64,000 nt of DNA from Lampris incognitus (lineage: Eukaryota; Chordata; Actinopteri; Lampriformes; Lampridae), in NCBI RefSeq assembly GCF_029633865.1, contig NC_079223.1, forward strand, positions 7,904,190-7,968,189. Reading direction: 5' to 3'. This document shows, in pieces, positions 12,291 to 23,020 of the stretch; within the stretch, counting starts at the first letter, position 1; every line of letters begins with the position of its first letter. Position numbers and translations under genes: made by a program. Under the pieces are notes generated by a model. The model saw only the letters and a program-made list of their open reading frames with translations. It was not told the origin of the DNA and made no database searches.

Positions 12291-13008
12291 AGGCGGCGAT
12301 TCTCGGAGGTGGGGGGGGGGGGGACAGCGAGCAACTCTAAAATCTCTTGCAGTCCTCCAGAACAATGCAGGATGTGGTCAATCTATAGCTTCCTGCTGCT
12401 TGAAAAACACAGCCGTGTAAGGGCAGAGGAGTTTTGCCTTTGTTTTTTTGGTGCTGGTGTTGCTCGTTGGCAAGATGAGCCACTGACTGACTGGGTGCAC
12501 TTCTTTTAGGTAATCTGGTTCATAGCAGGCGAAGTGGCATGAATGAATGAAGAAACGGAATGAAAAAGAAGGGGGCCGGTGCCAAGCCTTGGCTCCCACA
12601 GCAATACCAACCTCAGCCAAATCCGTGAAGAAATATTGCTTGTTCAGAAGCACCTTTAACAGTTTAATGGAGATCACAAATGCTGAAGAATCGCCTCCCA
12701 GCAGTTAACGGCGTGATTATTGCAGCTGTAACACTGCTGCACGTGTCCTTTGTTGCCGTGTTTGCATCATGTAAGCTGCTCGTGCCGGCTTCTCGGACCG
12801 GCCCGCCCAGCCCAAGCATCTGGGTGCCCGCTTTTATTAAAACAAATCCATTTCACTTGTCATAGACGGGCGAAGTGTAGCCCAGATGAACATAGAGAAA
12901 GCTCACGTCCCACTTGGATCCTAACCACGCCCTGCCTTTCAGACACCAACGGCTTACTATCCCCCCAGCTGTAAATGACCCCCCCCGACATCCCTGCAAA
13001 CAGTGTCA
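12291..13008. other. Intergenic sequence, nothing recognised
   Basis: It contains a G-run at about 12310-12322. No exon or element termini are evident. Confidence 0.4.
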
Positions 13009-14136
<1,128 letters not shown>

Positions 14137-15292
14137 CTTCCGTCACTCGGTGGAGTCTTTTTAATAACTTGCATAGCTCCACTAAGTGTAACTGAACTGT
14201 CCTTTAACACTTAACATGAAACTCAGACTCTGCAGTGGCAAGATCAAACCTTTTTATGGAGAAAAACAGAACAGAAATGGCAAGAGAGCTACAACGGGAT
14301 ATCCTCCGTGGTGTCAAGTGACCCGTTTCCCACTGTGTCGGTAAAAAAACATAAACGAATGGAAGGTAATGGTCCTGAAATTCCAGATCAAGTCGATTTT
14401 AAACTGACACCCGCCTGTGGTGACATTGATCAAAAATAGAAAGAAAGCCAAGGACACACAAGTGTTAGCACATACAGTGTGGACAGTTACAAAACACACA
14501 TGTCATAACACACCATCCTCTCCGCCCCGGCCACGAGCACTGTGGCCGGGTCAATAAACGTTGGTTTCCTGCTTGGGCCACCGGACCAGGTGATTAATCA
14601 AAGCTTTCATAAATAACCCGGCCGCCACAAGTCAGTCGCTGCTTGGTTATCAATCTGGTCCCAGGACCTTGACAATCACATCACTGGGCCACAGATGTCT
14701 TTCAGTGACGCCAAGGTCCCTTAAACTGAAGAGGAGAGGGGTTACTAACAAGGTCGGCACCTTGGGAGGAGGCATCCCAGTCCCTTTGCTTGAGAGGAAA
14801 CGAACATCGCCTGGGCCTGACTCCTAATTGCCCCCTGAGGGACACGGCATCCATTTAGAAAACCCGTTAGGAGATTGAATTCCGGATGGGGGCAATGAAC
14901 GAGTCCGGGCTACAGGGCAGGTTCAAGGTCTGGATTAATTTCTTGGCATCCTCCCAAAGACCATACGACCCCCATTGGTCGTAAGAGCTCATCTGCTGCT
15001 GAGGGCCTTAAAATGAGATTAACCTCTGCCTCTCTGCTCTTGTCTCTCGGCCCTCCACAAAGTGGCAGTGAAACGGCGGCAACCTGTGACGTTTCTCTTC
15101 ATCTGTTGCCTTTACAAGAGAAAGGTGACGCCATTTGCATTGCGAGTACAGAAAACTGGTCGGTGGTCTTTGCAGGGCCCAGTCACCAAGACATCATAGG
15201 GGGGGGAAGAGAAAGTGTGTTCAAAAGGGAGGTAACACTAAAGCCTCTACGAGAAGCCGGTTCGCTCGGACGCCATCTTTGAAACGCTGCAG
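14137..15292. other. Intergenic sequence, nothing recognised
   Basis: No exon or mobile-element ends are seen. A 9-bp perfect hairpin (CCCGGCCAC with a 7-nt loop) lies at 14526-14550. Confidence 0.4.
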
Positions 15293-15667
15293 GGCAGTAA
15301 ATTCCCCCCCCCCTTTTTTTTTCCTGCCCAATCGTATCTGTCCAAATACCCCACTCTTCTGAGCCGGTCGCTGCTCCACCCCCTCTGCCAGTCCGGGGAG
15401 GGCTGCAGACTACCACGTCTCTTCCGACCTGACAGTGAGGAGTTTCACCAGGGGGACGTAGCGCGTGGGAGGATCACGCTATTCCCCCCCCAGTTCCCCC
15501 TCCCCCCCTGAACAGGCACCCTGACCGACCAGAGGAGGCGCTAGTGCAGCGACCAGGACACATACCCACATCCGGCTTCCCACCCGCAGACACGACCAGT
15601 TGTGTCTGTAGGGACGCCCGACCCAGCCGGAGGCAACACGGGGATTCGAACTGGGGCGGTAAATTCC
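15293..15667 (-). mobile_element. tRNA-derived SINE, copy A, head-truncated
   Basis: Matches on the minus strand to the SINE family at 16289, 49425, 62426 and 63928: ttcgaatccccgtgttgcct near the head, tggtcgctgcactagcgcct, and cctcactgtcaggtcggaag. The tRNA-like head is cut off just upstream of the B box. Flanking repeats ggcagtaaattcc (15293-15305) and ggcggtaaattcc (15655-15667) differ at one base and mark the insertion. Confidence 0.8.
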
Positions 15668-16288
15668 TGACCAACAAGACCAGACCCCTGTGTTTTACAA
15701 AAGAGGAGCTGTCTATATCTCAGGTCCTGAGACACATCATGTCTATTGCATTTGATATTTATGAAAATTCAACACAACGTGGAGCGTTGAAGTTTATTCC
15801 GGAGGACACTTCTCGCAGAAAAAGGTCTTTCTGCCACTTTGCCAGTGCTTGAATGCGTGCGCTGTTCACTGGCTTGAGACTTCTGTGCAGGAATCTGAAC
15901 GTGTAACTGGTGGACTTTCGTTGCGGACGAAGGAACTGCTCTCGGCCACTTTTGCTGACAGCATAACTTTGCGGGGTCTTACGTTGTCAGCGCCGCCATC
16001 TTAGCATTTCAGAGTGTCCTCTTCTGACCTGACGGAGAGGCCCGTCTCCGCGATCACCCGTCTGCAGGAGCACAGAGGCTGCAGGGCTACTGGAAAGCTG
16101 GGGTTGGAAGAGACTAATCGGTGGACTACATGTTGTGAATCAAGACAAGGCGATCAGCTCTTGGTGGAGGTGCGATGTTGAAAGGCAGGAAACATACAGC
16201 AACTCCTCGTAATAATCTGCCACGACTATCATCTACAGATGCTCCGTTTACCTACCCATCATCAGTCTTGCCCTAAAAGGTCAGTCTG
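15668..16288. other. Intergenic sequence, nothing recognised
   Basis: No supported exon, RNA gene or mobile-element terminus is visible between the two SINE copies. Confidence 0.4.
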
Positions 16289-16672
16289 GGGCGTCCGGGT
16301 AGCGTGGCGCCAGTTCGAATCCCCGTGTTACCTCCGGCTTTGTCGGGCATCCCTGCAGACACAATTGGCCGTGTCTGCTGGTGCGATGTGGGTATGTATC
16401 CTGGTCGCTGCACTAGCGCCTCCTCTGGTTGGTTGGGGGAAGAGCATGACCCCCCCCCCACACGCGCTACATCCCACTGGTGAAACTCCTCACTGTCAGG
16501 TGAAAACAATCGGCTGGCGACTCCACATGTATCGGGGGGGAGACATGCGGTAGTCTGCAGCCCTCCCCGGACCAGCAGAGATCGGGATGGCTCGGAAGAG
16601 TGGAGTAATAGGCCGGATACAAGTGGGGTGACAGGGGGTGGGTGGGGGTGGGGGATCCAAAAAGAAAAATTA
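16289..16672 (+). mobile_element. tRNA-derived SINE, copy B
   Basis: Starts ggggcgtccgggtagcgtgg, then jumps to the B-box region (cagttcgaatccccgtgtta), so about 40 nt of the tRNA-like head are deleted. The body continues through tggtcgctgcactagcgcct and ctcctcactgtcaggtgaaa. The 3' end is G-rich and A-rich near 16650-16672. Confidence 0.8.
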
Positions 16673-17316
16673 GTGTACCTCAGCTGGCAGCTAGACGGTT
16701 GAGCAGTTTTGCGCCAAAACTCAGTTTGAGAAGAACCAGCATGCAAAGGAGTCATGACGCGTGACCTTATTCAGTGAGTCATGATATTCCCTTTTTTTTC
16801 CGGTTCACTAGCCCACAAGGTTGACGCTCTTAGCAGTTCCAGCTGTGCAAGATCAGATCCATCACGCTTGTCACATCGCCATCTTGTCTGCGCGGCGCGG
16901 CGCAGCGTTGGCACCGGGCTATTCGGAGCCTCCGTGTTATCGAACGGCGCTACTTTAACAGCGTCTCAAAATAAACCACGGCGACGGACACGAGGGAGCT
17001 GCTCCTCCTGTCCTGGCCCATCCGCTCAGGCGTATGACTCAGGGTGAGGCAAACTGCCGCGGGGAGAGGGGAGCTCCATCACTCAGCCCGTTAACCACCC
17101 GTCGTTCACATCCACCCCCGTCTCAGGCACCCATTTAGGACAGAGAGCCGTGGGCATTACAGCTCGAGTGGTGGAAATATGGAAATTTGCGGTCTTCGCT
17201 TCGCCGCCCGTGTTTGGCTTGAAAGGCCGACGCACTCGGCTACGGCAGAGGGTGTAGGACGTCTACAGACGTCTCTTGAAACGTCTGCCTGCCACAAAGT
17301 GAACTCTGAGCCAGAG
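16673..17316. other. Intergenic GC-rich sequence, nothing recognised
   Basis: GC-rich with short open frames only. It ends where the partial LTR-like repeat begins abruptly at 17317. Confidence 0.4.
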
Positions 17317-17935
17317 ATGCCTCCTGCGGTGCGGGCGATGCGGGTTCGCGTCCCGGCCGCGGCAGTTCCTGTGGTTGCGTTGTCCCCCCGAATTCGCTAC
17401 ATTGGTGTCAGAAGTGGGATGGAACGACCGTAAGGCCATCGGAAGCGCATGCGCCCTGAGGCGTGAAGGAGCTGATATGCTTAAGCGCGGGGACGCGCTT
17501 CCCGAAGGGGGGGGTAGTGTGACGTGCATGGATAAGAAGGCACGCTGGCCGCTGGCTGACGGGTCTGACCCTTTAGTCGAGCGGTTAGCGATGTCTCCTG
17601 CGGTGCGGGCGATACGGGTTCGCGTCCCGGCCGCGGCAGTTCCTGTGGTTGCGTTGTCCCCCCGAATTCGCTACATTGGTGTCGGAAGTGGGATGGGGCG
17701 ACCGTAAGGCCATCGGAAGCGCATGCGCCCTGAGGCGTGAAGGAGCTGACATGCTTAAGCAGGAGGGGGGGTAGTGTAACGTGCATGGATAAGTAGACAC
17801 GCTGGCCGCCGGCTCGCGGGTCTGACCCTGTAGTCGAGCGGTTAGCGATGTTTCCTGCGGTGCGGGCGATGCGGGTTCGCGTCCCGGCCGCGGCAGTTCC
17901 TGTGGTTGCGTTGCTCCCTTAATTCGCTACAATAC
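17317..17935 (+). mobile_element. TRIM-like mini-retrotransposon, three-LTR tandem form
   Basis: Order: partial LTR 17317-17401, interior 17402-17517, full LTR 17518-17675 (158 bp), interior 17676-17774, full LTR 17775-17931. Full LTRs start TGTRACG and end CGCTACA. Each interior begins with T and then the primer-binding-site match TGGTGTCAGAAGTGGGAT (17403-17420; one mismatch at 17677-17694). Each ends in a purine run (17504-17514; 17761-17771) followed by TAG and the next LTR. No coding sequence fits in about 100-116 bp. Each full LTR contains a tRNA-like segment with A box TAGTCGAGCGG and a B-box-like GGTTCGCGTCC within a perfect T-arm. LTR-INT-LTR-INT-LTR is what unequal recombination between two copies would give. 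The 3' flank is ATAC (17932-17935). Confidence 0.75.
17403..17420 (+). promoter_or_regulatory. Primer-binding-site match to a leucine tRNA
   Basis: The 18 nt TGGTGTCAGAAGTGGGAT lie one base after the LTR end. From memory, their reverse complement equals the last 15 nt plus CCA of vertebrate leucine tRNA of the CAG/CAA type. The same 18 nt recur at 18432-18449. Confidence 0.7.
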
Positions 17936-18269
17936 TGATACCGTTGTCTTGACAACGTCTCCTGTGTGTTTTCGTTAAACTATACCGAAAAGACTGGGAT
18001 TCACAGAGCAAGAGCTCGCAGCTTCATCTTCTTTTTGTCCGATAAACACTGATCTAGCGCTTAATACGACTGGCGGGGCGGGAACCCGCTGCGGAGGATG
18101 CTCTCTGGTGCTTTAAAAGCCAGAGGAGGGAACGGCAATGCTTTGTTTTTGCAACATATGGGGCGTTCTTCATGATAACAGCTGCCTGCTGATTGTCAGA
18201 TTGATGTCAGCTCAGTATGGGGTCCCCCAACACAAACGGCTCATGCTGATGACACACACTGTCGCCACT
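17936..18269. other. Spacer between two TRIM-like elements
   Basis: About 330 bp without any recognised feature, separating the three-LTR array from the complete element downstream. Confidence 0.4.
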
Positions 18270-18685
18270 ATGTTGTAACGTGCGTGGATAAGAAGACACG
18301 CTGGCCGCTGGCTCACGGGTATGTCCCTTTAGTCGAGCGGTTAGCGATGCCTCCTGCGGTGCGGGCGGTGCGGGTTCGCGTCCCGGCCGCGGCAGTTCCT
18401 GTGGTTGCGTTGTTCCCCGAATTCGTTACATTGGTGTCAGAAGTGGGATGGGACGACCGTAAGGCCATCAGAGGCGTGAAGGAGCTGATATGCTTAAGCG
18501 CGGTGACGCGCTTCCCGAAGGAGGAGAGTAGTGTAACGTGCATGGATAAGAAGAAACGCTGGCTCGCGAGTCTGACCCTTTAGTCGAGCGGTTAGCGATT
18601 CCTCCTGCGGTGCGGGCGATGCGGGTTCGCGTCCCGGCCGCGGCACTTCCTGTGGTTGCGTCGTCCCCCGAATTCGCTATAATAT
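18270..18685 (+). mobile_element. TRIM-like mini-retrotransposon, complete two-LTR copy
   Basis: 5' LTR 18274-18430 (157 bp), interior 18431-18531 (101 bp), 3' LTR 18532-18681 (150 bp); 408 bp in all. The PBS match TGGTGTCAGAAGTGGGAT is at 18432-18449. The polypurine tract GAAGGAGGAGAG at 18517-18528 is followed by TAG and the 3' LTR. The interior also has a hairpin around aagcgcggtgacgcgctt. Flanks ATGT (18270-18273) and ATAT (18682-18685) look like a 4-bp target duplication with one change. Both LTRs carry the tRNA-like segment (A box, T-arm). There is no gag or pol, so any movement would need enzymes from another element. Confidence 0.8.
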
Positions 18686-19619
18686 GATGAATCTGACAGC
18701 GCCCGTGCAGGACAAATCCGAATAACGCCGAAGAACCGGACAGTCGACAGTGTTTACCTAATTTATTGTCTTTCCCATAAATAGTGTGAGAAACAAGACG
18801 GATGAAGTTACCAGAGCCTGTCAGTCGGAGGATGTTCCCTTCTCGGCGCTGTCAGCGCAGTAGTATATCTGGAGACGACCTTCGACGGTTCTGGGCTGGC
18901 CGTTAATGAATCAAGGCTGCACAGAAGAGATAACACGTGGCGTTGTACTTCCAGGAACGCGTTCCAGCGGCGGTGTGGAGAGACGTGATGCGCGGTGATA
19001 TGGAAGCGAAGTGGTTGCAGATGCGACCTCCACACCCTAAACCCATCCCGGCTGGCTGCTGTTGCAGGCCACGCAGTTCTCGTGTGACACGTTTGGAACA
19101 TCGGGACGTGTTTTTTCTTGGGTGATTTGAGCGCCGGCGGATTTTACCACGGATTTGGTTTACCGGTCAGAGGCATGTCTCTATGGCAGATATTCGTAAT
19201 CTTACCCATGTTTTGATGCAACCCACAAGAATTTCCATGGCGGTGTGCAGTGTTGAATCTTCAGCATGTATTGATCTTCAGCATGCGTTGATATACGTGC
19301 ACTGACATCCCCGAGCTGTGCTCTCAGGCCGTATCTGCAATGGTGGGATGTAGGGATCATAACTTGGTCGCTTTAACGAGATAAAAGTGCCTAAGGCCTG
19401 GAATAAAACTACAAATCGTAGGTCATATCAAACATTTAATGTTGCTCTAGTTGTGAATGGCATTCCTGGGCGTGAACAATGGCCACGTGTGTCAGAAGAA
19501 TGATTCAAACAGGGTCGCTGGGATGCTGGAGCCTATCCCAGCAGTTATCGAGTATAGATTACGGAGTATAGATTATGACTAGTTGATGACTTAATTGATT
19601 ATGGCTAATGACTATTGCA
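18686..19619. other. Intergenic sequence, nothing recognised
   Basis: No supported exon or element. A scrap of the L2/RTE-like tail (gggatgctggagcctatccc) appears near 19510. Confidence 0.4.
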
Positions 19620-20197
19620 ATCTGTTCTCTTCTCTAACATGTCTTTTATCTCTCTCTCTCTGAATGACGTCTTCTCCTTTCTCTTTGTCTGTGTGTGAAT
19701 GGTGCCATGTGGGTCTCTCTTGCGTGCACGTGCAGCCGATTCTCCTCCCAGGTCTCCATGGTGATGGTGGTCGCCATTTGGATGCTGCCTGCCCTTCTCT
19801 CCTCAGTGTTTCTTTTATTACATGATGCTGCTGGTCGCGTGGCTTGGGTCCTGGACTGCTCCGTTGGCACGTGGACACTGCTTGGCATCCTGTGCATCAT
19901 GTTCTTCATAAATGTTATGTCCATTATAATTCTGTTCTCCTCTTTCAATGCTGTATTGTGTAAATTGCGTGAACACAACATCCATGGCACACTGTCCGTC
20001 TTGGGAGAGAGATCCTCCTCTGTTGCTCTCCCTGAGCTTTCTTCCTATTGTTTCTCCCTGTTAAAGGGTTTTTATATAGGGAGTTGTTCCTTATCCGATG
20101 AGAGGGTCCAAGGACAGGATGTTGTGTTGCTGTTAAGCCCACTGAGGCACATTTGCAATTTGTGATACTGGGCCATACAAATAAAATTGATTTGATT
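19620..20197 (+). mobile_element. CR1/Rex1-like LINE 3'UTR copy
   Basis: Plus-strand copy of the same LINE tail as at 2318-3170 (minus): shared 'caggtctccatggtgatggt' and 'acactgcttggcatcc' blocks, then 'caggatgttgtgttgctgtt', ending in ACAAATAAAATTGATTTGAT. Non-coding and 5'-truncated. The apparent 156-residue frame here is a by-product. Confidence 0.75.
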
Positions 20198-21289
20198 TGA
20201 CCTTCTTACTGTGAGGCAACCACACTAACCACTGCGCCACCAGGCTGCGTTCACCTTGTCACTGTGCTGTGATTCAAATGATGATGATTGATAACGATGA
20301 AGTCGGTGGATAAATATGTACCACTTCGAACGAGGACGGTGAACCATAACGGTGTACCGTGGTATGGAGAAGACTCGAGGCCTGCAACGTGCCGTGCGGA
20401 GAGAATTCAGAGGAAGCGGCGTGTAACACATGTGGTTTATCAGACAGAGAGCATTATTGCACGTTCAAGAATAAGGCCCTCAAAACCACGCTGGGGAAAG
20501 CAGCGAGTGTAAAAACAACAGAGGTTGTCCGCAAGCATGTAGCGCTTGTTAAAGTACAAAAATCTGTGCCCCGTCCAATTAACAGAGGCAGCACCCCTCT
20601 AGTAAAACGGCCCTCTAATTGAGATTCGGTGAAGTCAAGTAGCACAGAGGCATAAATTACTACACAGTCAATATGGCAATTCCTGGGAGCCTAGCCAGCA
20701 GCATTACCGCCGTCCCTTCCCTGCGGCGACGTGACATTTGATTTTACGGGTCCCGCTGCAGAATTAAGGGCCTCATACTGTGGGAAGTGACAGCGATCAC
20801 GCTTAGGTGATGTGGTTTACTGAACTTGGGCGTGAAAGTGCTACACTAACAATTCACAGTCTGCGTTTTGTGTTACTGTATGTTTTTTTTTATTTTTGAT
20901 GGGGGAGGGGGGGGAGCATGAGTACAGCATTTGTCTCCCTGAAAATATCCTCGTGCTTTCATGGGGCAGACAATCCCGATCCTAGTCTACCGGTAACACC
21001 AGGGTTACCGTGGATTGTTACGACACATTTCTGTCATTATCGTTTTTTTTTTTCAACTTTTGGTTTTTACTTAACAGCAAAGAACCGGTGCAAATGTCAC
21101 GCGACAGTGGCCGAGCAGTGTCCTCTTCTGTTCAAGTGATCCTGTTGTAGGCCTGCTGTCGCTGCTGCAGCAGCAGGCTCGGCAAGGCTCTTGCCTTCAA
21201 AGCAAAGCCCCGGTCTGAAGACGTGTGGAGCACGTCGAGGAAGGTCGTCCACTAGTTGTGCAGATATCAAGTTCGACGTCATGGTCATG
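20198..21289. other. Intergenic sequence, one unexplained 87-codon frame
   Basis: No recognised element. An open frame at 20359-20622 (including CNTCGLSDREHYC) has neither a good start context nor splice sites I trust, and I know no homologue. Confidence 0.35.
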
Positions 21290-21503
21290 TGTAGAGGAAT
21301 GCAATGCAATTCTTGTGCTCTGGCTTTCTCTGCCTTCGCACAAGGACACACCGTCCTAAAAAAAACCCCAAAACTACAGACCTACATAGATATACACACG
21401 AATTCATACATTATATACACAATATAGAAGGTGCATATGGGCGTGCCAACTGTTCAGCAACCTAACTGCCCGTGGAAAGAAATTATTACTAAGACAGTAA
21501 TGT

Positions 21504-21725
21504 TTTTAGATCAGGGGTGTCCAACTCCAGGCCTCGAGGGCCGCAGTGTCTGCAGGTATTTGTTGCGACCGTGCACTACACCACCTGATTTAACTAATTA
21601 GCTCACCTCCTGGATCAAGGAGGGAAAGGAACTAGTTTAACCAGGTGGTGTAGTGCACGGTTGCAACAAATACCTGCAGACACTGCGGCCCTCGAGGCCT
21701 GGAGTTGGACACCCCTGTTTTAGAT
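21504..21725. mobile_element. hAT-like fold-back element 1
   Basis: 206 bp (21512-21717) flanked by exact 8-bp repeats TTTTAGAT (21504-21511, 21718-21725). The ends are long inverted repeats of about 80 bp, starting CAGGGGTGTCCAACTCCAGG, so the single strand would fold into one long hairpin. There is no coding capacity. The CAGGGGT end and the 8-bp duplication are hAT hallmarks. Confidence 0.9.
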
Positions 21726-22058
21726 GGAAGGAGCGAGAGCAGAACATGAGTAGGGTGCCTGGTGTCCCTAATGATGGTTTGGGCTTTCCTTTTGCAGTGA
21801 GTGGTGTAAATATTATGAAGCTGTTGTAGTTCCATGCCAGTGTCTTTACAGGCCTTTGCAGCAGCCTGCAGTCCTGAGCCAAACCACACTGCGATGCAGC
21901 CTGCCAACACGCTCTCCATGGCACCGTAGTAAAAGTTCACAAGAGTTTTATATTCATACCAAAACTCGTCAAGACACCTCAGAAAGTGCAGCCTCTGCCG
22001 TGCCTTCTTCGGGATGCAGTTGGTGCTGAGAGACCGTCTGAGGGTGTCTGTGACGTGC

Positions 22059-22275
22059 AAACTGGGCAGAGGTGGAAAACTCCCGCTTCAGAAAGTAGAA
22101 GTCCTAACCACGTATTTGCTCCACCCATGCACTAAACCAGCTGACTCTAATTGGCACAACACTTCAGCCAGGTAGAACTGATTCGTGGAATCAGCCGGTT
22201 TAGGCTACGGGTGGAGCAAATACATGGTCGGTACTTCTACTTTCTGAAGCGGAGTTTTCCATCCCTGAAACTGGG
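22059..22275. mobile_element. hAT-like fold-back element 2
   Basis: 201 bp (22067-22267) flanked by exact 8-bp repeats AAACTGGG (22059-22066, 22268-22275). The inverted ends start CAGAGGTGGAAAACTCC and CAGGGATGGAAAACTCC on opposite strands. A different family from element 1, but in the same host LINE remnant. Confidence 0.9.
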
Positions 22276-22740
22276 GCATCTAAAACGCCACAATTTCAAC
22301 AGACTGGCGGAAACAGGGATGCGGATTTTTCTCTGATCTCTCTGGAGTCAACAAGGATTTCTTTTGTCTCACTGACACTGTGAGAGGGGGGTTGTTGTTA
22401 TCCTGGCACCACGGTTAAATCTCCCACCTCCCTCCCGTAGGCCCGCTCATCCCCGTCGCTTATTAGCGCAATCGCCGTGTCGCCATCTGCAGAATGAATG
22501 ATGCTGCCGTTGTCATATTTTGGCAGCACGGTCGCGTGTAAACAGATTGCAATACAATGGGGGGACCGAGGCATAGTTTCCGTCTTACGTCACCGTTGAC
22601 GAATATGGTCATGCATGGAGGAAAAAAAACCGCAAAAGTGCAGACGCAAGCAAACTGCGGCCAGTAAACGATTACCAGGGTTGCGGCTCCCAAAAAAGGG
22701 GGGAGAGTGTATCTTATTTTGATACAGCGCGCTGGCCCTT

Positions 22741-22933
22741 TAATTCTCGGCGTTACACGCGTTCCTCCACGTTGGCTGCGCAGGCGCAGTGAGCCCAGCC
22801 ACCTGCTGGAAACGAGCGAACGCGGAAGTGCGCCGCGGGACTTCGGATGACGGGACGCCGCAGGAAAACGAGCCCGAACACCGCCGGAAAGTGGCCGCCC
22901 GCTTTTTAGTTCGCAGCGACTTTGGCGGGAGAC
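22741..22933 (+). promoter_or_regulatory. GOLGA4: GOLGA4 promoter and 5'UTR region, CpG-rich
   Basis: CpG-dense sequence with no TATA box upstream of the start codon. Recognisable sites: an NRF1-like TGCGCAGGCGCA at 22777-22788; ETS-type CGGAAGTG at 22823-22830 and CCGGAAA at 22884-22890; and an E2F-like TTTGGCGGGA at 22921-22930, three bases before the ATG. The set fits a housekeeping promoter. The transcription start itself cannot be read. Confidence 0.6.
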
Positions 22934-23020
22934 ATGTTCAAGAAGCTGAAGCAAAGAATCAACGACGAGCAGCCGCAGCCGCCGCCGCACAGGAATGCGC
23001 AGTCCCCACAGCAGGCCCAG
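22934..23020 (+). CDS. GOLGA4: GOLGA4 exon 1 (start)
   Basis: Residues 1-29. The start MFKKLKQRIND matches the conserved amphipathic golgin-245 N-terminus, and is followed by a Pro/Gln-rich stretch. The donor is CAG|GTGGGT, phase 0. Confidence 0.9.

Larger units (their letters stand above)
21290..22340 (-). mobile_element. Non-LTR retrotransposon C-terminal fragment, split by two hAT elements
   Basis: Between the two inserted elements the minus strand reads KKARQRLHFLRCLDEFW, LVNFYYGAMESVLAGCIAVW, then KRKAQTIIRDTRHPTHVLLS and LLPSK. This is the conserved C-terminal region of an L2/CR1-type ORF2. The 3' portion resumes below 21504 (IISFHGQLGC-like). Insertions at 21512 and 22067 interrupt the frame. 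No catalytic RT core is present. Confidence 0.65.

Noticed and set aside
17179..17433. Arg/Ala-rich open frames through the LTR-like repeats
   Set aside because: GC-rich repeat sequence read by chance; the frames differ among copies and end at different points, so no conserved protein.
20359..20622. 87-codon frame with a CNTCGLSDREHYC stretch
   Set aside because: No recognised domain, no supporting splice sites, flanked by repeats; too weak to call a gene.
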